Assembly (NCBI GenBank): GCA_965207945.1
Contig: OZ242303.1
Span: 62,001 to 126,000, forward strand
Reading direction: 5' to 3'
DNA from: JAAOII01 sp965207945
GTDB lineage: Bacteria; Pseudomonadota; Gammaproteobacteria; CBDBNL01; JAAOII01
Length of the DNA stretch: 64,000 nt
The notes beneath the pieces were generated by a model that saw nothing but the letters and a program-made list of their open reading frames with translations, ran no database searches and had not been told where the DNA came from. A program made the position numbers and the translations under genes. Shown here one piece after another: positions 9,401-17,430 of this stretch; the first letter of the stretch is position 1; each line of letters opens with the position of its first letter.

Positions 9401-10705
9401 GTATCCTGCCAAGGTAGGTCTGCCAAACTCATTAGCATAGTGACTGCTACCCAAAGGTGCCTCCAACATTATCTGTTGGGCTGATGCCTTGCCAAAAGGG
9501 CAACCAAAATCCTGCTCCCAAGTATAATTATTTTTATCCAACAGCAGGTCGGATACACTAAAGCCAGCAAACCCAGCTTTAGTTCTACCTCCTATGCCGC
9601 AGGCGAGTTCATCCCTTATCTCTCCGCCAACCCCAGTGGCAGCCCCTGGAAAGGGTGACACAAATGTAGGATGATTGTGTGTTTCGGCTTTGAATATTAG
9701 ATGACGCTTTTGTTCTCTATGCTGATATTCACTAGAGCTATCTCCCTCATAACGATTGAAAGCAGATATCTTTGCAGTGGCAAAGATAGCCGCATTATCT
9801 GTATATGCGGAAACTAAACCAGCAGGAGATTTTTTACTGGTTTCTTTGATGAGCCCAAACATTGTCGGACTGTGACCATTCTGGCTTGAAGATTTATCCG
9901 CCGAGTCGTCGCTGCTTATCACAGCATTAAAAATCTTATGGCGACAATGTTCCGAATTAAGTTGCGCAAACAGCATCAACTCTGCATCTGTAGCAGGGCG
10001 TTCAAGCTTGTGATAAACCTCCCGCAGATACTCTAACTCATCCTCACTAATCGCCAAACCCCATTCTCTATTGGCAACTTGCAGCTCAGCAAGGTCATCC
10101 ATATTGACACGCCTTAAATCATTGTCGGCATGGCTATCAATAAAATACCGCTCCAATTCTTGCTCGGACAATATCTCTTGCGTCATCTTATCGCAAACTG
10201 AACCTTTCAACTCGTCTATATTATTTTTCAATGAAGCAGGAAGTGCATATTTATAACCCTTTTCAATTAATCTTCCACCATCCCAATCTTTTAACGAAGG
10301 AAAAATATCCTCAAGTATATCCTGCGTCTTGCTCGACCAAGGAGAATGAGTGCCACGCCGCGGCGCCACATAAAAGAGGGTATCTCGGAAGGAGTGAGTA
10401 GCCGCCTGGCTGTGAGAGGGTGCATCATCTTTATTAGCCAGTGATATCGCGCCAAAATTTGTACTGAATAATAATTTTTTCAGTTGTTCTTTTTCTCGCT
10501 CATTAAAAGGGTGATCTGGATGAAGGAAAAAGAACTCGCTACGAGTTGCAGTATAAATTGATTTAACAACATGCCCTTTACCGGATTTGGGTGCATGAAG
10601 GATAACTGGAATATCTATCTTCTCACTTGACAATCCCTTTTCGTCAAAAATAATCTCGGTGCGTGATTGTTTGTCCGACTCTGACACCAAATCCTTATGA
10701 TTCAT
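6458..10705 (-). CDS. purL: phosphoribosylformylglycinamidine synthase, large single-chain form
   Basis: Converts FGAR to FGAM with glutamine and ATP, the fourth step of purine synthesis. At 1415 residues it is about 120 longer than E. coli PurL. Domain order: N-terminal PurS-like region, linker, two FGAM synthetase halves (ETHNHPT-FPGAATGVGGEIRD, HDLGAGGLGNA, later YHDVSDGGLW), and a C-terminal class I glutamine amidotransferase with LGICNGCQV (Cys1244) and the His-Glu motif MPHPERTLRR. Extra length comes partly from a tandem 15-residue repeat at about 868-923, between the LIMSGLAPL segment and the second synthetase core. It stands alone on the minus strand and converges on the tRNA gene. 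Confidence 0.97.
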   Translation of the reverse strand: MNHKDLVSESDKQSRTEIIFDEKGLSSEKIDIPVILHAPKSGKGHVVKSIYTATRSEFFFLHPDHPFNEREKEQLKKLLFSTNFGAISLANKDDAPSHSQAATHSFRDTLFYVAPRRGTHSPWSSKTQDILEDIFPSLKDWDGGRLIEKGYKYALPASLKNNIDELKGSVCDKMTQEILSEQELERYFIDSHADNDLRRVNMDDLAELQVANREWGLAISEDELEYLREVYHKLERPATDAELMLFAQLNSEHCRHKIFNAVISSDDSADKSSSQNGHSPTMFGLIKETSKKSPAGLVSAYTDNAAIFATAKISAFNRYEGDSSSEYQHREQKRHLIFKAETHNHPTFVSPFPGAATGVGGEIRDELACGIGGRTKAGFAGFSVSDLLLDKNNYTWEQDFGCPFGKASAQQIMLEAPLGSSHYANEFGRPTLAGYFRTLSCERDGIKYGYHKPIMLAGGWGEISNDQAIKPEEIDEGAHLVLMGEPALRIGIGGGSVSSLKSSGGKKNVELDFASVQRDNAETEKRCAEAIEACSRQGKKNPIIFIHDLGAGGLGNAVAELLKDGKCGGEVELRDIPVADPSMSPAEVWSNESQERFLLAVDPERLDEFDKICQRENAPYKVIGKTNKSGELRLMQQDNKDNRENKEDSRDTDAINLPLEILFPKTPKEIIVSYVPVETKDFVVPNISEISEYAEKVLQLPAVASKGFLITIGDRFVGGLTAREQMVGPWQVPINDYAATLADFSGFGGEAAAIGERTPLAILNPKAAVRMALAEVVTNLAASGIKKLQDIKLCANWMAASNEDGQMANLYEGVRTLTEEMCQELGLAIPVGKDSLFMSASWDKQNVISPLSLIMSGLAPLIDVRLGVDPLLQTDTYKNIDGDNSLLHTDTYKNTGADNSLLQTDTYKNTGADNSLLHTDTYKNMLPSLWLVSTRHGSNRLGGSALAQVMQQWEGETADIESPKDIANFFSFVSDAVHDKLLLAYHDVSDGGLWTTLSEMAFASNCGLSIDLTGMMKQQQNEYTALFGEEAGAVIQVAPENESKVLERGKQHNLVVHKLGVPIDKDRIEISCAGRTLIDKKMSAMRSLWNKVSDNIRELRDDNPQCVKQEALLIEDFNYKGIQENIKFDMAGKYNSYNSIKLLNKSRPKVAILRTQGVNSNIETALAFHNAGFEAVDVHINDLKKDGSDKLKDYKGAVFCGGFTYGDALGAGVGWAASILYNPKLKEEFQQFFQRKDTFTLGICNGCQVLSRLQEIIEGADWNCRFQRNESRRFEARTVMVKICKSPSIFFTGMEGSVIPIASAHGEGMATFSRSKDGEQALNKKRAAMVYTDGQGNDNPAYPLNPNGSEHGIAGMTSKDGRVTLLMPHPERTLRRVNQCWHDKSATAIQRKAEVATSYITPWQAMFYNARLWVD
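7935..8103. repeat. 45-bp minisatellite inside purL, about 3.8 copies
   Basis: Copies begin at 7935, 7980, 8025 and 8070. Each starts tttttataagtgtcggt on the plus strand. The period is exactly 45 bp, so the frame is kept, and the unit codes for LLQTDTYKNTGADNS with small variation (Q/H, TGA/IDG). Copy-number change would lengthen or shorten PurL without a frameshift. Confidence 0.95.
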
Positions 10706-11154
10706 TAGAGTAAAACTTTAATTGTAATTGTCTTATATCTATCCGCACGCAAACTCCCTAAAACTAACATATTCATTTAGCAAGCAAGGTTATTGAAAAA
10801 GTGCATTCATTGTAGCACTATTATATTACATTATAGAGATTTCAATCCTTGTAGTCATCGGTTGTATTGAATATTTCTGCCCGTTCTGTTTTATTGCTTT
10901 ACCCTAAAAATAGAAGAATACTTACTTAATGGGAGATAGTATAATTCCCCTTGATAAAATTGTACTTCAGTTAGTCAGCAGACACCAAAAAACCTCTTCA
11001 GATTAAACGTCACTATGCAAAGATGATTAAAGAATTTTATATGGAGATATTTGAACCAGGCGCTATAATTTTCATGGTCATAATTAATTTTTTAATGTAT
11101 AATTAACGTTTTATTATTAATAAATTTTTATAAACCATACAAAGGAGTAGTACC
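10706..11154. other. AT-rich intergenic region between purL and the defence-like cassette
   Basis: About 450 bp with no open reading frame I would defend. It separates the divergent purL and the accessory operon. Several TATAAT-like boxes occur (10940, 11064 and 11098). I see no transposase remnant, terminal inverted repeats or attachment site. Confidence 0.6.
11075..11103 (+). promoter_or_regulatory. candidate promoter of the DndB/DndC cassette
   Basis: TGGTCA (four of six -35 consensus bases) at 11075-11080, a 17-bp spacer, and TATAAT at 11098-11103, 51 bp before the first ATG. It is the best-spaced promoter in the gap. Confidence 0.4.
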
Positions 11155-11460
11155 ATGATTGAAGCAGTATTTATAAACAATGATGGAAAGATCGTAGAAG
11201 TTTCTGTGAGGAACATTTATGATATTTCCAATAAAATCCAACGATTAGTAAATGATAACAACTTCCCATTGCATGAAAGTGAGGAAGAAGCTACGAGGGC
11301 TGGAAGTTCGTATGATCGCATCTCCAGATCTGATATGAATGAGTGGACTGATGCCCGTAAGGAATTAATAAAGCAGGCAGATAGTAATCAAAGTTTATGG
11401 ATATTAATTTCTTTCTTTGATTCTTTGGCGGAAAAAGTTGGGATGCAGAACTATAAATAA
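11155..11460 (+). CDS. unrecognised 101-residue protein, first gene of the defence-like cassette
   Basis: I do not recognise this family. The start is well supported: AAAGGAG lies eight bases before the ATG. The protein is small, soluble and acidic-to-neutral, with no signal peptide, membrane segment or cysteine. The N-terminus (MIEAVFINNDGKIVEVSV) reads as two beta strands. It is followed by predominantly helical sequence with the charged stretch HESEEEATRAG and a hydrophobic C-terminal helix (SLWILISFFDSLAEKVG). It stands 93 bp ahead of the GIY-YIG gene on the same strand. Position suggests an accessory or regulatory part of the cassette, for example a nuclease partner or an antitoxin-like protein; that is inference from location only. 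Confidence 0.6.
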   Translation: MIEAVFINNDGKIVEVSVRNIYDISNKIQRLVNDNNFPLHESEEEATRAGSSYDRISRSDMNEWTDARKELIKQADSNQSLWILISFFDSLAEKVGMQNYK

Positions 11461-11553
11461 TATAAATATTTTAAGGAGTATGTTGTTGATAAACTAGGAG
11501 GCTTATTCTAATACACTTTCTGCTAGTATATCTTTAACTTATAATATAAAGCA

Positions 11554-11916
11554 ATGAAAGAGAAAATGAAGTTTAATTACGGCAACGTTAGGCGCATACC
11601 TGATAATCTATCTGGGGTTTATGCATTTTGGGTTTTCCCTGAGGCTATTAGTGTTTGGCGATGCCTTTATATTGGAAAAGCAGACGTTTGCTTAAAGAAA
11701 AGATTAAAAAATCACTGGGATAGAGAACCTAGTGTAGGGAAAGATTTTATTGATGATAGAGAGGTATACTCAGATGATTTGTACTTTTGTTACTATTCAA
11801 GGAGTTATCTAGATAAGCAAAAGGTACATAACTTGGAGAGTATGCTAATTAAAAAATGGGGGCCTGATAGTAATACTGTCAAAAAAATTAAGAAATTAAA
11901 GTATAATAGAAAGTGA
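11554..11916 (+). CDS. small GIY-YIG endonuclease
   Basis: 120 residues forming one GIY-YIG nuclease domain with every hallmark in place: GVYAFW (21-26) for the GIY strand, CLYIGKA (37-43) for YIG, the conserved arginine in LKKRL (Arg50), the metal-binding glutamate in NLESMLIKKWGP (Glu95), and the downstream asparagine in SNT (107). The domain makes single- or double-strand breaks in homing enzymes, UvrC, and several restriction systems. No fused DNA-binding domain is present, so specificity probably comes from a partner. The first ATG (11554) has no clear ribosome-binding site. The ATG at 11566 has GAAAGAG just upstream and is an alternative giving 116 residues. It precedes the DndB-like gene by 36 bp. 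Confidence 0.8.
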   Translation: MKEKMKFNYGNVRRIPDNLSGVYAFWVFPEAISVWRCLYIGKADVCLKKRLKNHWDREPSVGKDFIDDREVYSDDLYFCYYSRSYLDKQKVHNLESMLIKKWGPDSNTVKKIKKLKYNRK

Positions 11917-11952
11917 ATTTAGTAATAATTAACCGAAGAGGAAATTAATAAC

Positions 11953-13269
11953 ATGTCAATTACATTACCTGTGATAAGAGGTCAAATGGGGATACATACA
12001 TATTATGTGGCTACAATGTCTGCACAAGATGCGACATTATTAATAAAAATGCCAAGCATTGTACCTGGCTGGAATTCTATTGAAGCTAGAGCTCAAAGAA
12101 CGGTGGATTCTAAAAGAGTTGAGAAGGGGTTATATCCTTACTTAACTAATAAAAGTGCCGATAGATTTTTTGGCTCTTTAATAGTTGGAGTTCAATATCT
12201 GGAAGAGGCGGATACTAGTAGTAAGATAGACAAAAAAAAGAAAAAAATTGTTTTTGAACCTATCGAAAAATATGGGGATTTACCCGTTGCATATGACCAA
12301 CCAGCCGAAAGAATGGGAATATTAACTATAAAAGATAGTAGTATACTAGTAGTTCCTTATGATGGACAGCATAGGTTATTAGGATTAAGGTATGCTATTG
12401 AAGGAAGAAAAAACACAGGGGATGAGATTCGTTCAGGAGAAAACAATCTCTCGGTGGCTAAGGATATAATTTCTGTTATTCTTCTTCCATATAGCGTAGG
12501 AACTTCCAGAAATATATTTACCAAACTTAATAGATATTCTAAGCCAACCAGTGCTACCCAGAATTATATCACCGATGATGATGACTCTATAGCGAGCATA
12601 GCAAGAAAAATAACAAATACGGTTATTAACCAAAAGAGAGACGATATTGATTTAGTTAATTGGATAAGCAATTCTTTAAAGAAGAAGGATGGTTACTTCA
12701 CCACACTTGATACGATTTACAAATGCACAAAGGCAATAATAGAAGAGATAGCGTCTAAAAAAATTCTAACAGGTGAAAGATTGAAGGATGAACTGGAGAG
12801 GAAATATTTTAAAGCAGCAAAGGATACTTGGGAGTTTTTATTAAAAGAGATAGATGAGTTTAAGGATGCTTTAAAGAATAGAACTAAAGCGGGTGATGAA
12901 AATAGAATGCAGATACGCGAATATTCGTTGCTTGGGAAGCCAGTGCCTCAGCAATGCATAGTAGAGGCATTTTTAAAAATTATAAGAGATAAAAAGATAT
13001 CAAAGGAAGAGGCTGTTAAAAGGTTAAATAAAATACCCTGGGATATAGGAAATCCGCTATGGGATAGCATACTGTGGCAAGGAGATGGGGATACAGGAAA
13101 AATATTGACCAAAGGTAAAAAAATTGCCATTGATCTAGTATCTTACATGTGTGGGGCAACCATGACAACTGCTCAAGAAAGTAATCTATTAGCAAGATAT
13201 GAGGCTTTATTATCACCTGATGATAATAGGAGGGGAAAGTTACCTAATAAGTTGAATAAACGCAGCTAG
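11953..13269 (+). CDS. DndB-like DGQHR-domain protein
   Basis: 438 residues with the diagnostic VPYDGQHRLLGL motif (DGQHR at 137-141) and the downstream family block NIFTKLNRYSKPTSATQN (about 187-204) followed by an acidic DDDDSIASI stretch. This is the DndB layout. In Dnd phosphorothioation operons DndB is a DNA-binding regulator of the modification genes; the DGQHR fold is related to ParB/sulfiredoxin. The C-terminal half is helical and not assignable by eye. AGAGGA precedes the ATG. The stop overlaps the GTG start of the DndC-like gene (TAGTG), indicating translational coupling. Here it may regulate the operon or take part directly in the reaction. Confidence 0.82.
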   Translation: MSITLPVIRGQMGIHTYYVATMSAQDATLLIKMPSIVPGWNSIEARAQRTVDSKRVEKGLYPYLTNKSADRFFGSLIVGVQYLEEADTSSKIDKKKKKIVFEPIEKYGDLPVAYDQPAERMGILTIKDSSILVVPYDGQHRLLGLRYAIEGRKNTGDEIRSGENNLSVAKDIISVILLPYSVGTSRNIFTKLNRYSKPTSATQNYITDDDDSIASIARKITNTVINQKRDDIDLVNWISNSLKKKDGYFTTLDTIYKCTKAIIEEIASKKILTGERLKDELERKYFKAAKDTWEFLLKEIDEFKDALKNRTKAGDENRMQIREYSLLGKPVPQQCIVEAFLKIIRDKKISKEEAVKRLNKIPWDIGNPLWDSILWQGDGDTGKILTKGKKIAIDLVSYMCGATMTTAQESNLLARYEALLSPDDNRRGKLPNKLNKRS

Positions 13270-14441
13270 TGGTTAGATCACTTTCTGCTGCCGTCCCTGC
13301 TACAGATAACATAATAGCGACAAGTGCGGAATTCCTTAATCCTATTAGCTTAAAAGAAAAAATATCACGCATCCAAGCAGACATAGAGGAAGCCTATTTT
13401 GAGAAGACCTGTCCGTGGGTTATTGCTTATTCCGGAGGGAAGGACTCTACTATGGTACTTCAGTTGGTCTGTGAGTTCTTATTATCCTTGCCCAAAGACA
13501 AGCATAATAAAGAAATCCATATAGTGTCAAATGATACTCGTGTGGAGTCGCCCGTTATATCACAACATTTAGATAAAAGCTTGGAGTTACTCAAAAAATT
13601 TCAAAAAGAACACTCGCTACCTATCAAGGTGCAGAAAACAGTGCCAGCAGAGAATGATTCTTTTTGGGTGAATCTCATAGGGCGTGGTTACATACCACCG
13701 ACTAGAGTGTTTAGGTGGTGTACTAGCAAGATGAAAATAGAACCAACCAACAAGTACATTAAGAACTTCATAGATAGGAATGGTGAAGTAGTCCTTTTAT
13801 TAGGGGTAAGGACAAGTGAATCAACTTCGCGCGGAAGATCTATTAAGAAGCACACCAATGACGATGGGACTAGGTATAACCCTCATAGTATGATGCCGAA
13901 GTGCTTAATATATAGACCGATTATAGATATAGAGAATGAAGAAATATGGCAGTTACTGCTGCAACGTCCTTCCCTTTGGGGTGGAAATAATCGCGAGCTA
14001 ATTACTATTTACAGAAATGCTGCTGGTGGAGAATGCCCTACAGTTCTGTCCGAAGACGATGCCCCTTCTTGTGGGTCGTCATCTGTTAGGTTTGGTTGCT
14101 GGACGTGCACCGTTATTAGCAAAGATAGGAGCTTGGGCGGCCTAGTAGATTCTGGACTTGATTATCTAGAACCCTACATGAATTTTAGAGATTGGTTAAT
14201 AGAATTAAGAGAAGATGATGGCAATAGAACACCCGTGCGTAGAAATGGCCGTTGGAAGAAAAAAGAAAATGGTTCTACGGTTAAGGGACCATTTTTAATA
14301 AGTATTCGCAAGGAGATATATAGTAGATTACTTGAATTAGAGAAAGAAGTAGGAGAGAAATTAATTACTAAGAGCGAAATTTTCTTAATAGAAAGAATCT
14401 GGCGCCAAGATGAGAAAAAAGCAATCTGGCCAGTAAATTAA
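13269..14441 (+). CDS. DndC-like PAPS-reductase-family sulfur transfer enzyme
   Basis: 390 residues. The adenylating PP-loop SGGKDST is at 55-61, and RVFRWCTSKMK is at about 146-156. The C-terminal cysteine cluster GGEC-PSCGSS-FGCWTC (Cys256, 268, 277, 280) matches the iron-sulfur site of DndC. DndC adenylates the DNA backbone and, with the cysteine desulfurase DndA and the DndD/DndE proteins, inserts sulfur as phosphorothioate. This protein is somewhat shorter than typical DndC (about 500 aa). A GTG start overlaps the preceding stop. No dndA, dndD or dndE neighbour is present; a housekeeping IscS could supply sulfur. IbrA-type PAPS-reductase homologues are less likely, given the cysteine pattern. 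Confidence 0.85.
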   Translation: MVRSLSAAVPATDNIIATSAEFLNPISLKEKISRIQADIEEAYFEKTCPWVIAYSGGKDSTMVLQLVCEFLLSLPKDKHNKEIHIVSNDTRVESPVISQHLDKSLELLKKFQKEHSLPIKVQKTVPAENDSFWVNLIGRGYIPPTRVFRWCTSKMKIEPTNKYIKNFIDRNGEVVLLLGVRTSESTSRGRSIKKHTNDDGTRYNPHSMMPKCLIYRPIIDIENEEIWQLLLQRPSLWGGNNRELITIYRNAAGGECPTVLSEDDAPSCGSSSVRFGCWTCTVISKDRSLGGLVDSGLDYLEPYMNFRDWLIELREDDGNRTPVRRNGRWKKKENGSTVKGPFLISIRKEIYSRLLELEKEVGEKLITKSEIFLIERIWRQDEKKAIWPVN

Positions 14442-14452
14442 GTAGTGTTATA

Positions 14453-16198
14453 GTGAAGAAAAATCCTTTTTCTGCCAAAGCTCTACCACTGTATGAACTC
14501 TTTAATGGCTTTATGGCGGAGCACAATATAGAGTCATTTCTCATTCCACAATATCAGAGGTTCTACTCATGGAAACCTAAGCATGTGAAGGACCTTTTAT
14601 CAGATATAGCTATGGCTATAACTGATAATGAAGATGGTTTTTTTTTAGGACCCATTCTATTATCTAATTCCCCAGAATCCCAGAAGAGTATTTCAATAGT
14701 TGATGGTCAGCAGAGGATAATAACCACGTCCCTAATTTTAGGGGCATTAATGCATCATGTTTATAACTTGAAACAAGAGAACAATGAAGTTGCTATGCGC
14801 TGCCTTTGGGATTTACCCAAAGAACTCACAGATATAGCCCATATATCACCTGGCAATATACCAACTAAACTAAGCTTTTCTTTAGAAAATGATGATACTT
14901 CTTATCAGCTGATGATATGTGATAATCAGGCATATATTTCAGGACCTATTAAAAAAGCTTATGAAAGTATAAATGCATTTTTTGCTGGGTACTCTTATGA
15001 AGATACTTGTAAGTATATCAATTATCTCACTAATAAGGTGTTCTTTGTGGCAATAAAACCAGATGAACATGTCAAGCAAATAAACAAGATATTTGAAACA
15101 TTGAATGATAGAGGGATGCCTCTTAATCAAATAGAGTTATTTAAGAACTTTGCACTTAGTTATTTTAGCCCCCGTGACAAGAAATTTGATTTATTTGAAA
15201 AACTATACATGTGGCTAAATACTGTGGATTCTGTTGAAAGATATTTGGCTGTATATTCTATGCTGCACTATGATTATAAGACAGTTAAGCGTGAGAAAAA
15301 TTTATACAGGTTATGGAAAAATAGAATCTATGAATATCCAAAGTCCGAGAGGAAGAGTCAAATGCGTATTATTCTTGATGACCTCTCATCCTCTCTTGAA
15401 TATTACCAGGCGATCTCCAAAGAGGGCAGTTCGCTTTGGATGACAAGGTATAAAGGTGCAGCAATGAATGATGACAGAATGCTTGCTATGATTCAATTTT
15501 TGAGTAAATACAAAATTACTCATCCTATTCTTTTTGCTATAGTTAAAAGAGAACCTGGCTATAAGGTTTTGAAAAGCTGCTATCATATAATTTATTCCCT
15601 TTTAGCTAGAGTGTGGTTAATTCACTCTCTATCACGGGCTGGCAATTTGGAGGAAATATTAACCACTGTAGCATTAGGTATAAATAAGAAAGAAATTGAA
15701 CTATCTCCTGATAATCTATATAAGAATATAGTTAAACAAGCTGGATCTCACTATACAGATATAACGGATGATAAACTATTTAGTACCAAGTTGGGCGTTA
15801 TAGAATATCCAGGAAATGTGGATCCCCGCACTAAATTCATATTTACTGAGATAGTTAACTCAAATCAAAAAGAGATTAAGATTATGAAGGAAGATACCCT
15901 CAAGGTATCCCATGTATTGCCTAGGGATGAAGGGGAGCTCTCCGATTGGGGTGGCTTCCCTTTAGCGGATTACCTTACAAGCCGCCATAAATTAGGAAAC
16001 ATGGTTTTATTAAATGGAGAAGCCCCTCGGGTTGTTAATAGTCAATCTTTTAAAGAAAAGAAAAAGATCTTTGCGGAATCTGATTTTGATATAACTAAAA
16101 ATATATCTTTGGTGCATAATTGGGGTCCACAAGAGATCCAACAAAAGCAAAAAGAATACGCCCAGCAAATCACCCAAATACTTTCATTGCCCTCTTAA
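14453..16198 (+). CDS. DUF262/DUF1524 (GmrSD/SspE-like) protein
   Basis: 581 residues. The N-terminal DUF262 domain shows FLIPQYQRFYSW (29-40) and VDGQQRIITTSLILGAL (83-99), then FETLNDRGMPLNQIELFKN further on. The C-terminus has a DUF1524-type HNH motif: SHVLPRDEG near residue 485, then HKLGNMVLLN and FKEKKKIFAESDF. Known members include GmrSD, which cuts modified DNA, and SspE, the phosphorothioation-dependent restriction factor that senses the mark through DUF262 and nicks through DUF1524. That makes this gene the natural restriction arm of the cassette. It starts with GTG 11 bp after the DndC-like gene. It is the last gene of the plus-strand run, with a 158-bp gap before argC. Confidence 0.85.
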   Translation: MKKNPFSAKALPLYELFNGFMAEHNIESFLIPQYQRFYSWKPKHVKDLLSDIAMAITDNEDGFFLGPILLSNSPESQKSISIVDGQQRIITTSLILGALMHHVYNLKQENNEVAMRCLWDLPKELTDIAHISPGNIPTKLSFSLENDDTSYQLMICDNQAYISGPIKKAYESINAFFAGYSYEDTCKYINYLTNKVFFVAIKPDEHVKQINKIFETLNDRGMPLNQIELFKNFALSYFSPRDKKFDLFEKLYMWLNTVDSVERYLAVYSMLHYDYKTVKREKNLYRLWKNRIYEYPKSERKSQMRIILDDLSSSLEYYQAISKEGSSLWMTRYKGAAMNDDRMLAMIQFLSKYKITHPILFAIVKREPGYKVLKSCYHIIYSLLARVWLIHSLSRAGNLEEILTTVALGINKKEIELSPDNLYKNIVKQAGSHYTDITDDKLFSTKLGVIEYPGNVDPRTKFIFTEIVNSNQKEIKIMKEDTLKVSHVLPRDEGELSDWGGFPLADYLTSRHKLGNMVLLNGEAPRVVNSQSFKEKKKIFAESDFDITKNISLVHNWGPQEIQQKQKEYAQQITQILSLPS

Positions 16199-16342
16199 CT
16201 GTCATTATCTCTCAGCCAGTATAAATTATTCTGGCTTATAATTCTATAATACCTTTTATACAATTTACCCAATAATAATGCAGGCATACAACCTCCACAC
16301 CATACCCCCCCAACCTCACCATCTTGCAATCCCAACATATAA

Positions 16343-16348
16343 TATAAT
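16343..16348 (+). promoter_or_regulatory. candidate -10 box of argC (possible leaderless start)
   Basis: Overlapping TATAAT boxes at 16338 and 16343, the second ending eight bases before the argC ATG. No Shine-Dalgarno sequence and no convincing -35 are visible. Confidence 0.3.
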
Positions 16349-16356
16349 CCATATAT

Positions 16357-17424
16357 ATGAAAGATAAGATTAAGGTAGCTATTTATGGAGCTTCGGGTTA
16401 TACCAGTTCGGAGTTGTTGCGGTTGCTTGAGCAGCATCCGAATGTGCAGGTTTGCGCGGTGGTGTCGCACTCGCAAGTTGGTAAGTGTTTGGGTGCGTTG
16501 CATCCCCATCTTGGTGAGGAGCTTGGCGCTATGGAGGCGATTTCTGCCGAGCAGGTTCCTGATTGTGATTGTGTATTTTTTGCTACGCCAGCGTGTGTTG
16601 CAATTAAGGAGGCGGGTAGGTTGTTAGATAAGGGGGTAAAAGTTATAGATTTGTCGCCCGATTTTCGGATTAAGGATGCCAAGTTATGGCAGCAGTGGTA
16701 CGCAAAGGAGCATGGCGCGACTGATTTATTGGCAGAGGCGGTGTATGGTTTGCCTGAGGCGAATCGCGCTGCCATTAAGAAGGCGCGGCTTATTGCTAAT
16801 CCAGGTTGCTATGCAACTACGGTGCAGTTGGCATTGTTGCCGTCATTGCTATCCGCTAAGCATGGTGGGCAACTTGCAGGTAAGGAGTTAGTCGTGGATG
16901 CCAAGTCCGGCGTTAGTGGGGCGGGTAAGAATCTGGCAACCGATCTTTTATTGGGTGAGGCGGGAGAGGATTTTACCTGCTATTCAGCGGAAGGGCATAG
17001 GCATCAGCCAGAGATGGAGGAGTCATTACAAGAAAAGAGTGGAGTAAATGTGAAGCTACGTTTTGTTCCTCATTTATTGCCGCTGGTGCGTGGAATTTTT
17101 GTGGATATATATTTACCGCTTGGCAGTGGAAGTGATAACAATCCAGCTGCTGATGAATTAAGAAGCGTGTATAGTAAGTTTTATGCCGCCGAGCCGTTTG
17201 TGAAAGTATTGGCTAAGGGGCAGGCACCACATATTAAACATACTCGCGGGAGCAATCATTGTCATTTAGCTGTTTTCGCTGCTCCTGGTTCTACTTATAT
17301 ACAGGTGTGTGGAGTTTTGGATAACTTGGTTAAGGGGGCGTCTGGTCAGGCGATCCAGAATATGAATATTATTTTTGGTTTGGATGAGAAGGAGGGGCTG
17401 CAGCAGGCAGCGTTGACGCCTTAG
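16357..17424 (+). CDS. argC: N-acetyl-gamma-glutamyl-phosphate reductase
   Basis: NADPH-dependent reduction of N-acetylglutamyl phosphate to the semialdehyde in arginine synthesis. 355 residues, normal length. The nucleotide-binding N-terminus is VAIYGASGYTSSELLRLL, the catalytic cysteine lies in NPGCYATTVQLAL, and the histidine region is SAEGHRHQPEMEE. It is convergent with apaH, with stop codons only a few bases apart, and no other arginine gene is adjacent. No ribosome-binding site is visible before the ATG. GC and codon use look higher than in the preceding cassette, consistent with a return to core chromosome. Confidence 0.96.
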   Translation: MKDKIKVAIYGASGYTSSELLRLLEQHPNVQVCAVVSHSQVGKCLGALHPHLGEELGAMEAISAEQVPDCDCVFFATPACVAIKEAGRLLDKGVKVIDLSPDFRIKDAKLWQQWYAKEHGATDLLAEAVYGLPEANRAAIKKARLIANPGCYATTVQLALLPSLLSAKHGGQLAGKELVVDAKSGVSGAGKNLATDLLLGEAGEDFTCYSAEGHRHQPEMEESLQEKSGVNVKLRFVPHLLPLVRGIFVDIYLPLGSGSDNNPAADELRSVYSKFYAAEPFVKVLAKGQAPHIKHTRGSNHCHLAVFAAPGSTYIQVCGVLDNLVKGASGQAIQNMNIIFGLDEKEGLQQAALTP

Positions 17425-17430
17425 TAAAGT

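Noticed and set aside
11155..16198. Complete Dnd system or classical restriction-modification operon
   Set aside because: No DndA, DndD or DndE, no methyltransferase motif and no helicase are encoded in the cassette or beside it.
10706..16356. Prophage or integrative element around the defence-like cassette
   Set aside because: No integrase, attachment-site duplication or phage structural gene is visible; the nearest tRNA is on the far side of purL.
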